Shown here: positions 36,653 to 48,312 of the stretch, one piece after another | Layout: each line of letters opens with the position of its first letter | Numbering within the stretch: the stretch's first letter is position 1 | Source: Colwellia sp. | Lineage (GTDB): Bacteria; Pseudomonadota; Gammaproteobacteria; Enterobacterales; Alteromonadaceae | Reading direction: 5' to 3' | NCBI GenBank assembly: GCA_002733765.1 | Contig: NVWU01000010.1 | Span: 1 to 64,000, forward strand | Length of the DNA: 64,000 nt | The notes under the pieces: model-generated | Databases searched by the model: none | Seen by the model: only the letters and a program-made list of their open reading frames with translations | What the model was told of the DNA's origin: nothing | Made by a program: the position numbers and the translations under genes

Positions 36653-37720
36653 CTATGTCGCTTTTTTACTTATAAAATACCACGCTACACTAACAAAAAA
36701 TATGCTAGGCGCAGTAGCACCAATAAGTGGCGGAAATTGATACACTAAGCTTAAAGAGCCAAGCACTTCGTTACAAACAAAGAATAAAATTCCGGTCACT
36801 ACACCCATCATAATTCTTGCGCCCATTGACACTGAACGTAATGGACCAAAAATAAAAGACAAAGCGACTAACAGCATAACCGCAACTGTAATAGGCTGCA
36901 TTATTTTTCGCCAAAAGGCGAGCTGATAACGACTAGAATCTTGCTCATTGGCTTTAAGATAATCTAAATAGTCAATTAAACCACGCACCGATAATGATTC
37001 AGGGGTAACCGTTACTACGCCTAACTTTTCTGGCGTTAATGAAGACTTCCATACTTGTTGTGCTACCTTGGTAGTGGTAATTTTTTGTTGGCTTAACTGA
37101 GTATTAACCACCGTTGACAATAACCAAGCATTATCTTGATATATAGCGCTATCAGCACGAAGCCAACTTTCTAATTTTAATTGCTGATCAAAGCGATAAA
37201 TTTGAATTTTTTTCAACTGACCTTGCTCTAATACTTCGCCAATATTAACAAAATAATCACCGTCTTTTGCCCAAACACCATTTTTAGACGATATTAAACT
37301 ACCACCTGATATTGCCTGAGCACGAATTTCTCTTGCCGTCGCTTCGCCTGTTGGCGCAAGCCATTCACCCACCGCCATACTGACAAAAATTAATAATGTG
37401 GCCGTTTTCATCACTGATTTGATAATATCTAATCGCGATAAACCTGCTGATTGCATCACAACTAACTCACTATTACTGGCGAGCATACCAATACCAATAA
37501 GTCCGCCAATGAGGGCAGACATAGGGAAAAAAATTTCAATATCTCTCGGCACAGAATAGAGTACATAAAGTGCGGCATGAGCTAAATCATAATTACCTCG
37601 CCCAACAGCGCGCATTTGCTCAACAAATTTAATAATGCCACTAACACTGACAAAAACCATCAGCGTTAAAAAAGTAGTTGAAGCGATTATACGACCAATA
37701 TAGGCATCTAAAATTCGCAT
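36653..37720 (-). CDS. lptG: LPS export ABC permease LptG
   Basis: A 355-residue permease, with LptF and LptB the inner-membrane motor that extracts lipopolysaccharide for transport to the outer membrane. Membrane segments lie at both ends (IGRIIASTTFLTLMVFVSV at the start and two or three at the C-terminus) around a beta-jellyroll periplasmic domain. PMSALIGGLIGIGMLASNSELVVMQSAG is a family core. Its ATG overlaps the lptF stop by one base (TAATG). Confidence 0.93.
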   Translation of the reverse strand: MRILDAYIGRIIASTTFLTLMVFVSVSGIIKFVEQMRAVGRGNYDLAHAALYVLYSVPRDIEIFFPMSALIGGLIGIGMLASNSELVVMQSAGLSRLDIIKSVMKTATLLIFVSMAVGEWLAPTGEATAREIRAQAISGGSLISSKNGVWAKDGDYFVNIGEVLEQGQLKKIQIYRFDQQLKLESWLRADSAIYQDNAWLLSTVVNTQLSQQKITTTKVAQQVWKSSLTPEKLGVVTVTPESLSVRGLIDYLDYLKANEQDSSRYQLAFWRKIMQPITVAVMLLVALSFIFGPLRSVSMGARIMMGVVTGILFFVCNEVLGSLSLVYQFPPLIGATAPSIFFVSVAWYFISKKAT

Positions 37721-38910
37721 TACGCTTGTCCTCTACTTTGCTTTTTATCACCCTGCTTATCAGCATATTTACCTGTACTGTTTCGTTTAAATCGAGGCAA
37801 TTTCGCTTTGAGCTTTTTACCACTACGTCGCTCTTTCATCAGTAAAATTATCCCTAAAAAGAAGGCGCTAATATGTATCGGCCACAGCCCTATGCTTACT
37901 GGTAAAACTTGTCGTTCTACACTTGAACGCATTGCTGTTAGCAGTAAAAAATAACCTAAAAACAACATAAGTGCAGGTAGCATTTTCGCAAATTTACCTT
38001 GCCTAGGGTTTACTACACTTAATGGCACGGCAATAAAAGTTAATAAAATACAAGCCAAAGGAAAAGCCATGCGCCACTGAATAGTAGCGCCATATTCAGC
38101 TATTAATTTATCTTCCGTTGGAGAAAATAAAGCTTGGGTAGGTAATGCGCTTAGTTTCCGATGCTTTTGTTCTACTTCTTGATCTTGAATTTGAATATAA
38201 TACCGATCAAAAGCAACCGATTGAAATTCACCATTGACGGCATCACTGTGATAACGAGTACCATCAGATAACACTAAACGCTGAGAGCCCGATTCTTCCT
38301 CAATAACTTGGCCTTTCTTTGCATAAACTAAACTAGCATTAATAATACTTTCGTCACTGTGATTATCATCAGGCAATTGCGCAACAAAAACTTTATCAAA
38401 ACTATTATCATCACGGTTTTTATCATGAATAAAAATGACCGCTTTTTTATTGCCAGTTTTTTGAAAACGCCCTGCCACTAATGAACTTAGACCTGAATCT
38501 GCCGCTAATTCCTCTTTTACCTGATATTGATATTCCGATGCCATTGGTGCTAAATACAAAGTAAAAACGCCTGTAAAAATAGCGGTAATAAACGCCAAAA
38601 CTAGCGTCACTCGTACAACATACCACTCACTTACGCCACAGGCATGCAATACAGTCATTTCATTGTCAGCATATATTCGCCCGTAAGCTAATAATACTCC
38701 TAAAAATAAACTTAATGGCAACATCATACCCGCCAGATCGGGTATTTTTAGCGCAATAAAAATCATCACCATTTGTCCAGGAATACTTCCTTCAGAAGCA
38801 TCTCCAAGCACTCGAACAAATTTTTGACTGATAAAAATAGTCATTAACACAAAAAATACTGCCAACTGTGTTTTAGCGACTTCTTTTAATAAATAACGAA
38901 AGATGATCAC
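37720..38910 (-). CDS. lptF: LPS export ABC permease LptF
   Basis: A roughly 396-residue partner of LptG. I take the GTG at 38910, giving MIIFRYLLKEVAKTQLAVFF, which aligns with E. coli LptF, and GGGA lies 8 bases before it. The frame stays open to an ATG at 38937 that would add nine residues but has no ribosome-binding site. LPLSLFLGVLLAYGRIYADNEMTVLHACG and VPLSVVNPRQGKFAKMLPAL are diagnostic. The C-terminus is long and basic (KKLKAKLPRFKRN). It is divergent from pepA, as in E. coli. Confidence 0.92.
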   Translation of the reverse strand: MIIFRYLLKEVAKTQLAVFFVLMTIFISQKFVRVLGDASEGSIPGQMVMIFIALKIPDLAGMMLPLSLFLGVLLAYGRIYADNEMTVLHACGVSEWYVVRVTLVLAFITAIFTGVFTLYLAPMASEYQYQVKEELAADSGLSSLVAGRFQKTGNKKAVIFIHDKNRDDNSFDKVFVAQLPDDNHSDESIINASLVYAKKGQVIEEESGSQRLVLSDGTRYHSDAVNGEFQSVAFDRYYIQIQDQEVEQKHRKLSALPTQALFSPTEDKLIAEYGATIQWRMAFPLACILLTFIAVPLSVVNPRQGKFAKMLPALMLFLGYFLLLTAMRSSVERQVLPVSIGLWPIHISAFFLGIILLMKERRSGKKLKAKLPRFKRNSTGKYADKQGDKKQSRGQA

Positions 38911-39163
38911 AAAAAAGATCCCATAAAAACTTTCCATAAAACATAGTTTTTTTCTGACATTACAACAAATATTCAGTAAACTTGCCGTTTTAGTATGTAA
39001 ACTATATAGTCAGTAAATAAACTATTTTGATTAAAGCAGCTATAATTATAGCCCTTAGCGATATCAATTGAATAGACAAGAGTGCTATTTTTTACTGATT
39101 TTAGCAAGTTTTAGTAAATTAATAGCCTAGAAAAAACCAAATTACTATGCAAAAGGAGAGCTC

Positions 39164-40672
39164 ATGGAGTTCAGTATAAAAAGCGGTAGCCCAGAAAAAC
39201 AACGCAGTGCTTGTATTGTTGTTGGCGTGTTTGAACCACGCCGTCTTAGTGCAACAGCAGAGCAGCTTGATGAAATTAGTGATGGCTATATCAGTAATCT
39301 TTTGCGTAAAGGTGATTTAGAAGGCAAATCTGGACAGATGTTGTTATTACATCATGTGCCTAATATTCTTAGTGAACGTGTTTTACTCGTTGGCTGTGGT
39401 AAAGAGCGTGAGTTAGATGAGCGCCAATATCGTCAAATTATTAATAAAACCATTAACACCCTCAATGAAACAGGTTCAATGGAAGCAGTATGCTTTTTAT
39501 CTGAATTGCATGTTAAAGGCCGTGATACTTATTGGAAAGTTCGTCAAGCCGTAGAAGCAACTCAAGATGGTTTGTATAGCTTTAATAGTTTAAAAACGCA
39601 CAAAGAAGAGCCACGTAGACCATTACGTAAAATTGTTTTCAATGTCCCAACACGACGTGAACTTCCTCTTGGTGAACGCGCAATTAACCATGCATTAGCC
39701 ATTTCAGAAGGTATTACTACCTGTAAAAATGTCGCGAATATGCCACCAAACATTTGTAACCCTGCTTACCTAGCTGAACAAGCTAAAATTCTTGACAATG
39801 ACTACGAAAATGTCACCACCACTATCGTGGGTGAGCAAGAAATGGAAGAGCTAGGTATGGGCTCTTATTTAGCGGTAGGTCGAGGCTCTGTTAATGAATC
39901 ATTAATGAGTATCATCACTTACAATGGTATTGATGATAACTCTAAACCGCTTGTTTTAGTTGGTAAAGGTCTTACTTTTGACAGTGGTGGTATTTCATTA
40001 AAACCCGGTGCAGGTATGGATGAAATGAAATACGACATGGGTGGAGCAGCAGGTGTTTTAGGGACGATGCACGCTTTAGCTGAATTAAATTTACCCATTA
40101 AAGTGATTGGTATTTTAGCGGGCTGTGAAAATATGCCAAGCAGCAACGCTTATCGTCCAGGTGACATTTTAACTACGATGTCAGGACAAACAGTAGAAGT
40201 GCTAAACACAGATGCCGAAGGTCGTTTAGTACTTTGTGACGCACTAACCTACGTGGAACGTTTTGATCCAGAAGCGGTTATTGACGTTGCTACCTTAACA
40301 GGCGCTTGTGTAGTCGCTTTAGGTAAACATGCTACCGGTTTATTAAGCTCACACAACCCACTGGCCCATGAGTTATTAAATGCTTCAGAGCAAAGTGGTG
40401 ATAGAGCATGGCGCTTACCTTTGTGGGATGATTACCAAGAACAACTTGAAAGTCCATTTGCTGATATGGCAAACATAGGCGGCAAAGGTGCGGGCACTAT
40501 TACCGCCGCTTGTTTCTTGGCACGTTTTACTAAAAAATATAATTGGGCACATTTAGATATTGCCGGTACTGCATGGCGCAGTGGTGGTAAAGATAAAGGC
40601 TCTACGGGTCGCCCAGTGAGTATGTTAACGCAATTTTTGCTTAACAAAGCAGGACAAGAGCAAGGCGAATAA
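39164..40672 (+). CDS. pepA: Leucyl aminopeptidase PepA
   Basis: A 502-residue M17 aminopeptidase. The signature NTDAEGRL lies in [18 protein letters not shown] near residue 350. The metal-binding [17 protein letters not shown] and [11 protein letters not shown] segments are complete. In E. coli PepA also binds DNA for Xer recombination and carAB control. AGGAGAG precedes the start. It begins the classical pepA-holC-valS run. Confidence 0.97.
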   Translation: MEFSIKSGSPEKQRSACIVVGVFEPRRLSATAEQLDEISDGYISNLLRKGDLEGKSGQMLLLHHVPNILSERVLLVGCGKERELDERQYRQIINKTINTLNETGSMEAVCFLSELHVKGRDTYWKVRQAVEATQDGLYSFNSLKTHKEEPRRPLRKIVFNVPTRRELPLGERAINHALAISEGITTCKNVANMPPNICNPAYLAEQAKILDNDYENVTTTIVGEQEMEELGMGSYLAVGRGSVNESLMSIITYNGIDDNSKPLVLVGKGLTFDSGGISLKPGAGMDEMKYDMGGAAGVLGTMHALAELNLPIKVIGILAGCENMPSSNAYRPGDILTTMSGQTVEVLNTDAEGRLVLCDALTYVERFDPEAVIDVATLTGACVVALGKHATGLLSSHNPLAHELLNASEQSGDRAWRLPLWDDYQEQLESPFADMANIGGKGAGTITAACFLARFTKKYNWAHLDIAGTAWRSGGKDKGSTGRPVSMLTQFLLNKAGQEQGE

Positions 40673-40716
40673 TTCGAGTTTAGCGTTTCAAGCAAATGAC
40701 AAGAGAATAAGTAGCA

Positions 40717-41172
40717 ATGCAAACACAGGTAATGTTTTATTTACTCCCTGATAAAAAGAGTGCTAGCAATATTAATGCTAGCACTGCCCTTTATCATGCC
40801 TGTTTGCAAGCCAGCTATTTTTATCGCCAAAATCAGCGGGTATTTATTTATACCCAAGATCAAAAAAGTGCCGAACAAATAGATGAAATGTTATGGGCAT
40901 TTGACAGTGATAGTTTTGTACCCCACAACTTATCTGGTGAGGGCCCGAAACAAGGAGCAGCGGTAGAAATTAGCCACCAAGCTCCACGTGGTCGTCGCCC
41001 AGTTTTGATCAACTTAACTAGCACAGTGCCAAATTTTGCCAGTCAGTTTCAATTTATCGTTGATTTTGTACCCAGTGACGAAACGTTGAAACAGCTAGCC
41101 CGTGAACGATTTAAAACTTGTCGCCAAAAAGGCTTTCAAGTTAATAACCAAGCAGTATCTACAACACAATAA
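40717..41172 (+). CDS. holC: DNA polymerase III chi subunit HolC
   Basis: A 151-residue clamp-loader accessory subunit that links the replicase to single-strand binding protein. Family features are MQTQVMFYLLP at the start, ACLQASYFYRQNQRVFIYTQDQ, LWAFDSDSFVPHNLSGEG and VPSDETLKQLARERFKTCRQKGF. Its place between pepA and valS is the same as in E. coli. Confidence 0.95.
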   Translation: MQTQVMFYLLPDKKSASNINASTALYHACLQASYFYRQNQRVFIYTQDQKSAEQIDEMLWAFDSDSFVPHNLSGEGPKQGAAVEISHQAPRGRRPVLINLTSTVPNFASQFQFIVDFVPSDETLKQLARERFKTCRQKGFQVNNQAVSTTQ

Positions 41173-41264
41173 TATCGGTTGTACTTTGAACGTAACATTA
41201 AATTGTTACCAGAGTATTTTATTCGAAAAATCGGCCGACAATTTACCACTTTTATTTCGAGAAC

Positions 41265-44138
41265 ATGATGGAAAAAACATTCAACCCCACCGACATTGAA
41301 CAATATTTATATACTAGCTGGGAAGAGCAAGGTTACTTTAGCCCAACAGGTGAAGGCGACAGTTATAGTATTGCCATTCCACCGCCAAATGTCACTGGCT
41401 CTTTGCACATGGGACATGCTTTTCAACAAACCATCATGGATACCTTAATCCGTTACCAACGTATGCAGGGTAAAAACACCTTGTGGCAAACCGGTTGCGA
41501 TCATGCGGGTATTGCCACCCAAATGGTAGTTGAACGTAAAATAGCCGCTGAAGAAAATAAAACCCGCCACGATTACGGCCGTGAAGGCTTTATTGATAAA
41601 GTTTGGCAGTGGAAAGAAGAATCTGGTGGCACTATCAGCAAACAAATGCGTCGTTTAGGCAACTCTATTGATTGGAGCCGAGAACGCTTCACCATGGACG
41701 AAGGCATGTCTGAAGCGGTACAAGAGGTTTTTGTACGCTTGTTTGAAGACGATCTAATTTATCGTGGTAAACGTTTGGTTAACTGGGATCCTAAATTTCA
41801 CACGGCTATTTCTGATTTAGAAGTTGAAAATAAAGATAAAAAAGGCCATATGTGGCATCTGCGTTACCCATTAGCTGATGGCGCAACAACTGCCGAAGGT
41901 TTAGATTACTTAGTAGTTGCTACTACTCGCCCTGAGACCATGTTAGGTGATACCGGTGTAGCAGTTAACCCCGAAGATCCGCGTTATAAAAACTTAATTG
42001 GCAAACAAATATTATTACCACTCGTTAATCGTTTAATTCCTATTGTTGGCGACGATCATGCCGACATGGACAAAGGCACCGGTTGTGTAAAAATAACTCC
42101 GGCTCATGACTTTAATGATAACGAAGTTGGCAAGCGCCATGCCCTGCCGCAAATAAATATTTTAGATAAAAATGCAGCTATTTTAGCTAACGCTGAAGTT
42201 TACGATACCAAAGGTGAGCTTTGTGATGCTTATAGCACTGAATTACCAAGCGAATTCGCTGGGTTGGACAGGTTTGTTGCGCGTAAAGCAATTGTCGCTA
42301 AATTTGATGAACTTGGTTTATTGGTTGCAGTTAAAGATCATGACTTAGTTGCCCCCTATGGCGATAGATCAGGCGTAATCATTGAACCTCTTTTAACCGA
42401 TCAATGGTATGTTCGTGTTGAAAAACTCGCAGCTCCTGCCATTGAAGCAGTTAAAGACGGCCAAATTGAGTTTGTGCCAAAACAATACGAAAATCTATAT
42501 TTCTCTTGGATGAACGACATTCAAGATTGGTGTATTTCACGTCAACTATGGTGGGGACATCGTATTCCTGCCTGGTATGACGAAAATGGTAAAGTGTATG
42601 TTGGCCGTAACGAAGATGAAGTCAGAGCGAATAACGATATTGCTGCTGATGTCACACTAAAACAAGATAATGATGTCTTAGACACTTGGTTCTCTTCAGC
42701 CTTGTGGACCTTTTCAACGTTAGGCTGGCCAAAAGAAACTGAAGACTTAAAAACTTTTCACCCTACCGATGTTTTAGTTACTGGCTTTGATATTATTTTC
42801 TTCTGGGTTGCCCGTATGATCATGATGACCATGCACTTTAACAAAGACGAAAATGGTAAAGCACAAATTCCATTTAAAAAAATCTACATGACTGGCCTTA
42901 TTCGTGATGAAAATGGCGATAAGATGAGTAAATCTAAAGGCAATGTTATTGACCCTTTAGATATGATTGATGGTATTTCGTTAGAAGATTTATTAGCAAA
43001 ACGTACTGGCAACATGATGCAGCCAAAACTTGCTAAGAAAATTGACAAGCTAACCAAAAAAGAATTTCCAAATGGCATTGAAGCTCACGGCACTGACGCG
43101 CTACGCTTTACCTTAACTTCCGTTGCCACCACAGGCCGTGATATTAGCTGGGACATGAAACGTCTTGAGGGTTACCGTAACTTTACTAATAAATTATGGA
43201 ATGCGAGTCGTTATGTCTTAATGAACACCGAAGAGTTTGATTGCGGCGGTTCTTCATCTCAAGGAAATAACGCTGAGATGGAATTATCATTAGCCGATCG
43301 TTGGATCATTGGTCAGTTTGAACAAACGGTAAAAACGGTACATGAAGCGTTTGATACCTTCCGTTTTGATCTTGCTTCACAAGCATTGTATGAGTTCACT
43401 TGGAACCAGTTCTGTGATTGGTACTTAGAATTAACTAAACCTATATTGTTCAAAGGTAATGAAGCCCAGCAACGCGGCACACGTCATACTTTAGTGAATG
43501 TATTAGAAAACTTATTACGCTTAATGCACCCTATTATGCCTTTTATCACTGAAACTATTTGGCAACGTGTACAGCCATTAAGTGATTTTAGCAAAACTGA
43601 CGATTCAATCATGGTGCAAGCATTTCCGCAGTTTGATGCCAATAAATGCGATCAACAAGCGATTGATGATTTAGAATGGGTTAAACAGTTTATCGTTGCC
43701 ATTCGTAATATTCGTGGTGAAATGGATATCTCACCAAGTAAAGCCTTACCGGTATTACTGAAAAATCTAAACACTGATGATCAACGTCGCTTAAACGACA
43801 ACGAGCAGTTTTTATTAACACTAGCCAAACTTGAAAGTATTACTGTACTAGCCGAGAACGAACAAGGTCCGGCTTCTGCTTCAGCCGTTGTCGGTGACTT
43901 ATCAGTATTAATTCCCATGGCAGGACTTATTGATAAAGATGCCGAGTTAGCTCGCTTAGACAAAGCCATTGATAAACTTGAAAAAGATGCTGCAAGAACA
44001 CGTGGAAAATTAAGCAACGAAAACTTTGTTAGTAAAGCGCCAGCGGCGGTTATAGACAAAGAAAAAGCTAAACTAAACGAAGCTGAATCAGCCCTAACAA
44101 AAATGTTAGAGCAAAAACAGCAAATAGCAGCACTATAA
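41265..44138 (+). CDS. valS: Valyl-tRNA synthetase
   Basis: A 957-residue class Ia synthetase. The HIGH motif appears as [14 protein letters not shown] near residue 45, and KMSKS as [10 protein letters not shown] near 555. An editing domain lies between ([18 protein letters not shown]). The C-terminal coiled coil ([22 protein letters not shown] region) is complete. The gene begins with two ATG codons at 41265 and 41268, and either could be used. A strong terminator follows. Confidence 0.97.
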   Translation: MMEKTFNPTDIEQYLYTSWEEQGYFSPTGEGDSYSIAIPPPNVTGSLHMGHAFQQTIMDTLIRYQRMQGKNTLWQTGCDHAGIATQMVVERKIAAEENKTRHDYGREGFIDKVWQWKEESGGTISKQMRRLGNSIDWSRERFTMDEGMSEAVQEVFVRLFEDDLIYRGKRLVNWDPKFHTAISDLEVENKDKKGHMWHLRYPLADGATTAEGLDYLVVATTRPETMLGDTGVAVNPEDPRYKNLIGKQILLPLVNRLIPIVGDDHADMDKGTGCVKITPAHDFNDNEVGKRHALPQINILDKNAAILANAEVYDTKGELCDAYSTELPSEFAGLDRFVARKAIVAKFDELGLLVAVKDHDLVAPYGDRSGVIIEPLLTDQWYVRVEKLAAPAIEAVKDGQIEFVPKQYENLYFSWMNDIQDWCISRQLWWGHRIPAWYDENGKVYVGRNEDEVRANNDIAADVTLKQDNDVLDTWFSSALWTFSTLGWPKETEDLKTFHPTDVLVTGFDIIFFWVARMIMMTMHFNKDENGKAQIPFKKIYMTGLIRDENGDKMSKSKGNVIDPLDMIDGISLEDLLAKRTGNMMQPKLAKKIDKLTKKEFPNGIEAHGTDALRFTLTSVATTGRDISWDMKRLEGYRNFTNKLWNASRYVLMNTEEFDCGGSSSQGNNAEMELSLADRWIIGQFEQTVKTVHEAFDTFRFDLASQALYEFTWNQFCDWYLELTKPILFKGNEAQQRGTRHTLVNVLENLLRLMHPIMPFITETIWQRVQPLSDFSKTDDSIMVQAFPQFDANKCDQQAIDDLEWVKQFIVAIRNIRGEMDISPSKALPVLLKNLNTDDQRRLNDNEQFLLTLAKLESITVLAENEQGPASASAVVGDLSVLIPMAGLIDKDAELARLDKAIDKLEKDAARTRGKLSNENFVSKAPAAVIDKEKAKLNEAESALTKMLEQKQQIAAL

Positions 44139-44145
44139 AAAGATA

Positions 44146-44196
44146 AACCCACATAAGTTATGTCTGATTATTGACAAATAATGTGGGTTGTTTTTT
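44146..44196 (+). terminator. valS terminator
   Basis: AACCCACAT (44146-44154) pairs with ATGTGGGTT (44181-44189), and G plus six T follow. Confidence 0.85.
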
Positions 44197-44567
44197 ACTT
44201 AACACCCGAATTTTTTAAAATAAATTGAACTATTTCAATTTTTAATAAAGCATATTAAAAATATCTGTGTTATTATTTCGCCGCGTTGAGTTTTTGTGTT
44301 GCAGATGAAGGTTGATACTAACTTTTGTTTTAGATTTATCAGATAGCTATATTTGAATATTTTTAACAAACGGATTTAGGCAATGCAGACTAGTTGTTTG
44401 TTCCAAATACGCTTTGTTACGAATATGGTTTGTTTCCTTCCTCTTCCTGTACTACTTATGGTAGAGGGCATTTACTCGGGTAAAAACGGTGTTGATTTAT
44501 ATGAGTTTATCTATATAAAGAAAATACTACATTAATATTATTTTTAAGAATACGGGAAAATGTCGAT
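44197..44567 (+). promoter_or_regulatory. Long leader region of the cold-shock gene
   Basis: About 370 bases without a gene before csp. Cold-shock genes of this family often have leaders of 150 bases or more that refold with temperature. The length suits that, but I could not identify a cold box or a defined promoter. Confidence 0.4.
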
Positions 44568-44777
44568 ATGTCTGATGCAGTTACTGGTAAAGTTAAATTT
44601 TTCAACGAAACTAAAGGTTTCGGTTTTATAGAGCAAGAAAATGGTCCTGACGTGTTTGTTCACTTCAGCGCTATCACAGGAGACGGTTTCCGTACTCTTA
44701 CTGACGGTCAAGCAGTATCGTTCAGTGTTAAACAAGGTCAAAAAGGCCCTGAAGCTGAGAACGTTGTAGCTCTTTAA
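44568..44777 (+). CDS. Cold-shock protein (CspA family)
   Basis: A 69-residue single cold-shock domain that binds single-stranded nucleic acid. RNP1 is KGFGFIEQ and RNP2 is DVFVHFSAI, and the start [13 protein letters not shown] is typical. It acts as an RNA chaperone. Whether it is cold-induced or constitutive (CspC/CspE-like) cannot be told from the protein. The long leader favours the former. Confidence 0.95.
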   Translation: MSDAVTGKVKFFNETKGFGFIEQENGPDVFVHFSAITGDGFRTLTDGQAVSFSVKQGQKGPEAENVVAL

Positions 44778-44795
44778 TTAGAACTTAACTTTCTA

Positions 44796-44836
44796 CTTTA
44801 TTATTTTTCTTACCTTATATTAAGAAAATAATAAAG
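44796..44836 (+). terminator. AT-rich hairpin after csp
   Basis: CTTTATTATTTT pairs with AAAATAATAAAG around CTTA/TAAG and a short loop. It lacks a following T run and is probably an RNA-stabilising hairpin or a weak terminator before the strong one downstream. Confidence 0.5.
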
Positions 44837-44844
44837 AAAGCACC

Positions 44845-44884
44845 AAAAAACGAAGTATTAACATAAGTTAATCTTCGTTTTTTA
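44845..44884 (+). terminator. csp terminator
   Basis: ACGAAG (44850-44855) pairs with CTTCGT (44873-44878), with GTTAA/TTAAC inside, bounded by A6 and T6. Confidence 0.8.
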
Positions 44885-45099
44885 TTGCTTAAAATTTAAG
44901 ATTAAATAATCATCCTCTCCCACGAGCTTTACTCATAACTAGGCTAGCTAAAGCGCTCCCGTTAGATAAAGTCACCAAGTAATCAGCTAAAAAATATAAT
45001 AATACTCTTATTAAAGCTAAACACCTTTCCCATCACATCATCAATAACCTACCATCGCTATACAAAATCCGATGATTGACCAAAGAAAAATCATGAGCT

Positions 45100-45134
45100 A
45101 ATAAACAGTATCAAGCATTATGATACTGTTTATT
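45100..45134 (-). terminator. Hairpin after the cus operon
   Basis: AATAAACAGTATC and GATACTGTTTATT form a perfect 13-bp stem around 9 bases, 23 bases past the cusA stop. There is no long U run directly after it on the minus strand, so termination is likely but not certain. Confidence 0.55.
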
Positions 45135-45156
45135 CATTCAAGGCAATAGCATCAAC

Positions 45157-48100
45157 CTATGTATTGTTAAGCTTGGTTAACCCGCTAGTGCGCCATAAAT
45201 AAAAGAGCGTAGGTAAAACTAATAAGGTTAAAACTATCGCACTAATCATGCCGCCAACCATAGGCGCAGCAATACGGCTCATCACTTCACTGCCAGTACC
45301 TGTGCCATATAAAATAGGTAATAAACCAACAATAATAGCTGCCGCAGTCATCATAACAGGCCTAACGCGCTTACCTGCTCCTTCTATAACAACAGTAAAT
45401 ACAGATAACTTATCGATAGGTAAGCCTTGAGTTTTATGCTCTACTAACATGGCCTGATATGCCTGATTTAGATAAACTAACATGATCACACCAATCTCAA
45501 CGGCAACCCCCGCCAGTGCAATAAAACCAACACCTACAGCAACAGAAAAGTTATAACCTTCAAGGTACATTAACCAAATACTCCCCACCATAGCCAAGGG
45601 TAATGTACCCATAATCATGGCAACTTCAATCATATTTCTAAAATTTAAATATAGCAGCACAATAATAATCGCTAAGGTTAGTGGCACTACATAAGTTAAT
45701 TTTTCTTTGGCTCGCTGCATATACTCATACTGCCCAGCCCATGCTATTGAATAACCTGCAGGTAAAACTAACTGCTTACGTAATATTTTTTGCGCATTCT
45801 CAACATAATGACCAATGTCAGTATCGCTGTTAATATCAATAAAAGACCAACCATTTAAACGAGCATTTTCTGATTTAATCCCCGGCGGACCATCTTCAAT
45901 AAAAATATTAGCAACATCACCTAAAGGGATTCGTTGGCCATTTGGCGTAACAATAGGCAATAAAGCGAGTTGTTCTGGCGAATTACGGTAATCTTGTGGG
46001 TAACGTATGTTAACGGGGTAGCGCTCTAAACCTTCTACCGTTTGGGTAACATTCATGCCGCCAATTGCAGTAGCAACCACTTGTTGAATATCACTAATAT
46101 TTAAACCAAACCGCGCGGCTTTTGCTCGTTGAATATCCACTTTAATATAACGGCCACCCGCCACTCGCTCAGAATAAACAGAAGCAGTACCTTTAACATC
46201 TGCCAAAATTATTTCAATTTGTTGACCAATTTTTTGAATTTCAGTTAACGATGGTCCAGAAATTTTAATACCCACTGGAGTTTTAATGCCTGTAGCTAAC
46301 ATATCAATACGAGTTTTAATTGGCATTACCCAAGCATTAGTAACCCCCGGCAGTTTAACTAACGCGTCTAGTTCTTGCGTTAAGCTTTCCAACGTTACCC
46401 CTTCTCGCCATTGATCCTTCGGTTTTAATTGAATAAAGCTTTCAATCATAGTTAATGGCGCTGGATCGGTAGCGGTTTCTGCGCGCCCTACTTTACCAAG
46501 CACTGACTCTACTTCAGGCACACTGTAAATTAATTTATCAGTAAGTTGTAACAGTTGCCTTGCTTGACCAATAGAAATGCCCGGATACGTAGTTGGCATA
46601 TACATTAAGTCGCCCTCATCAAGCGGCGGTATAAACTCACTTCCTATTTTATCTAACGGATAAAGCCCAACCGCTACCATCATTAATGCCGCAAGCAAAG
46701 TGCTTTTGGGATAATGTAATGCTGTTTTTAGCGCAGGCAAATAAATAGCACTAAGCAAGCGGTTAACGGGGTTTTTATGCTCAGGCAGAATTTTTCCGCG
46801 AATAAAATAGCCCATTAATACTGGCACTAAGGTAATAGCCAGTGCTGCTGATGCTGCCATCGCATAGGTTTTAGTAAAGGCGAGTGGTGAAAACATTCGC
46901 CCTTCTTGTGCTTCAAGGGTAAAAACGGGGACAAAACTCACCGTGATAATTAATAAGCTAAAAAATAAAGCTGGCCCTACTTCGGTGGCTGAATCAATGA
47001 CAACTTGCCAACGGTTTTCATTCGTTAAGGTTTCTCCTTTTGCTGTCAGTTTTTCCATATGTTTGTGCATATTTTCAATCATCACGATAGCACCATCTAT
47101 CATGGCACCAATGGCAATGGCAATGCCGCCAAGCGACATAATATTGGCATTCAACCCCTGAGCATGCATGATGATAAAGGCGGTTAAAATTCCCACAGGT
47201 AAACTAATAATAGCCACTAAAGATGAACGCACATGAAACAAAAACAACACACACACTAGCGCTACGACAGCAAATTCTTCTAATAGCTTATAACTAAGGT
47301 TATCGACAGCCCGCTCGATTAACGCCGATCTATCATAAACAGTAACAATTTCAACTCCCTCAGGTAAACCTTGCTTCAACTGTTCAAGTTTTTCTTTTAC
47401 TTTAATAATAACTTGCTGAGCATTTTCACCAAAGCGCATCACCACAATACCACCGACGGTTTCCCCTTCACCATTTAACTCGGCAATACCACGACGCATT
47501 TGTGGGCCAATAACAATATCGGCAACATTTTTTAATAGCAGTGGCGTACCGTTTTTATTAACACCTAATGGTATATTTTCTAAATCTTGGGCATTTTTAA
47601 TGTAACCAGTGGCGCGCACCATGTATTCTGCTTCCGCCATTTCAACAACAGACGCGCCAATCTCCTGATTACCTTGTTTTATTGCTTGTTGAATTAACGA
47701 TAATGGAATACCAAAAGCACGTAACTTATCAGGATTAACTTGTACTTGATATTGTTTAACCATGCCACCTAAAGCACTAACTTCGCTAACGCCTGATACC
47801 GTTTGCAACTCATACTTTAAAAACCAGTCTTGAATACTACGTAACTGACTAATGTCATGCTTACCAGTGCGATCAACTAAAGCATATAAGTAAACCCAAC
47901 CAACCCCCGTAGCATCAGGCCCTAATTGCGGCTTAGCTGAATTGGGTAAATTAGGGGCAACTTGACTTAAATACTCTAACACGCGCGATCTAGCCCAATA
48001 AAGATCGGTATCTTCATCAAAAATCACATAAACATAAGAGTCACCAAAAAATGAAAAACCACGTACGGTCGTCGCCCCCGGCACCGATAGCATCGCCGTA

Positions 48101-48309
48101 GTTAACGGGTACGTGACTTGATCTTCAACCACCTGAGGCGCTTGGCCCGGATAACTGGTTTTGATAATAACTTGCACATCAGACAAATCAGGTAATGCAT
48201 CTACCGGAGTATTTTTAACTGAATACAAGCCAACGCCTACTAAGATAAAAGTTGCCAATAAGACAAAAAATCGATTATGTACCGACCAACGAATAATTGC
48301 TGAAATCAT
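45157..48309 (-). CDS. cusA: Heavy-metal RND efflux pump, CusA/CzcA type
   Basis: A 1050-residue inner-membrane proton antiporter of the heavy-metal RND family, exporting metal ions from periplasm or cytoplasm through CusB and the outer-membrane channel. The N-terminal NTPVDALPDLSDVQVIIKTSYPGQAPQVVEDQVTYPL-type segment is a family hallmark. The proton-relay region GAMIDGAIVMIENMHKH near residue 405 carries the expected acidic residues. Several periplasmic Met residues fit a Cu/Ag pump. The C-terminus is complete. It is the last gene of a leftward operon, three bases after cusB. Confidence 0.9.
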   Translation of the reverse strand: MISAIIRWSVHNRFFVLLATFILVGVGLYSVKNTPVDALPDLSDVQVIIKTSYPGQAPQVVEDQVTYPLTTAMLSVPGATTVRGFSFFGDSYVYVIFDEDTDLYWARSRVLEYLSQVAPNLPNSAKPQLGPDATGVGWVYLYALVDRTGKHDISQLRSIQDWFLKYELQTVSGVSEVSALGGMVKQYQVQVNPDKLRAFGIPLSLIQQAIKQGNQEIGASVVEMAEAEYMVRATGYIKNAQDLENIPLGVNKNGTPLLLKNVADIVIGPQMRRGIAELNGEGETVGGIVVMRFGENAQQVIIKVKEKLEQLKQGLPEGVEIVTVYDRSALIERAVDNLSYKLLEEFAVVALVCVLFLFHVRSSLVAIISLPVGILTAFIIMHAQGLNANIMSLGGIAIAIGAMIDGAIVMIENMHKHMEKLTAKGETLTNENRWQVVIDSATEVGPALFFSLLIITVSFVPVFTLEAQEGRMFSPLAFTKTYAMAASAALAITLVPVLMGYFIRGKILPEHKNPVNRLLSAIYLPALKTALHYPKSTLLAALMMVAVGLYPLDKIGSEFIPPLDEGDLMYMPTTYPGISIGQARQLLQLTDKLIYSVPEVESVLGKVGRAETATDPAPLTMIESFIQLKPKDQWREGVTLESLTQELDALVKLPGVTNAWVMPIKTRIDMLATGIKTPVGIKISGPSLTEIQKIGQQIEIILADVKGTASVYSERVAGGRYIKVDIQRAKAARFGLNISDIQQVVATAIGGMNVTQTVEGLERYPVNIRYPQDYRNSPEQLALLPIVTPNGQRIPLGDVANIFIEDGPPGIKSENARLNGWSFIDINSDTDIGHYVENAQKILRKQLVLPAGYSIAWAGQYEYMQRAKEKLTYVVPLTLAIIIVLLYLNFRNMIEVAMIMGTLPLAMVGSIWLMYLEGYNFSVAVGVGFIALAGVAVEIGVIMLVYLNQAYQAMLVEHKTQGLPIDKLSVFTVVIEGAGKRVRPVMMTAAAIIVGLLPILYGTGTGSEVMSRIAAPMVGGMISAIVLTLLVLPTLFYLWRTSGLTKLNNT

Positions 48310-48312
48310 GGC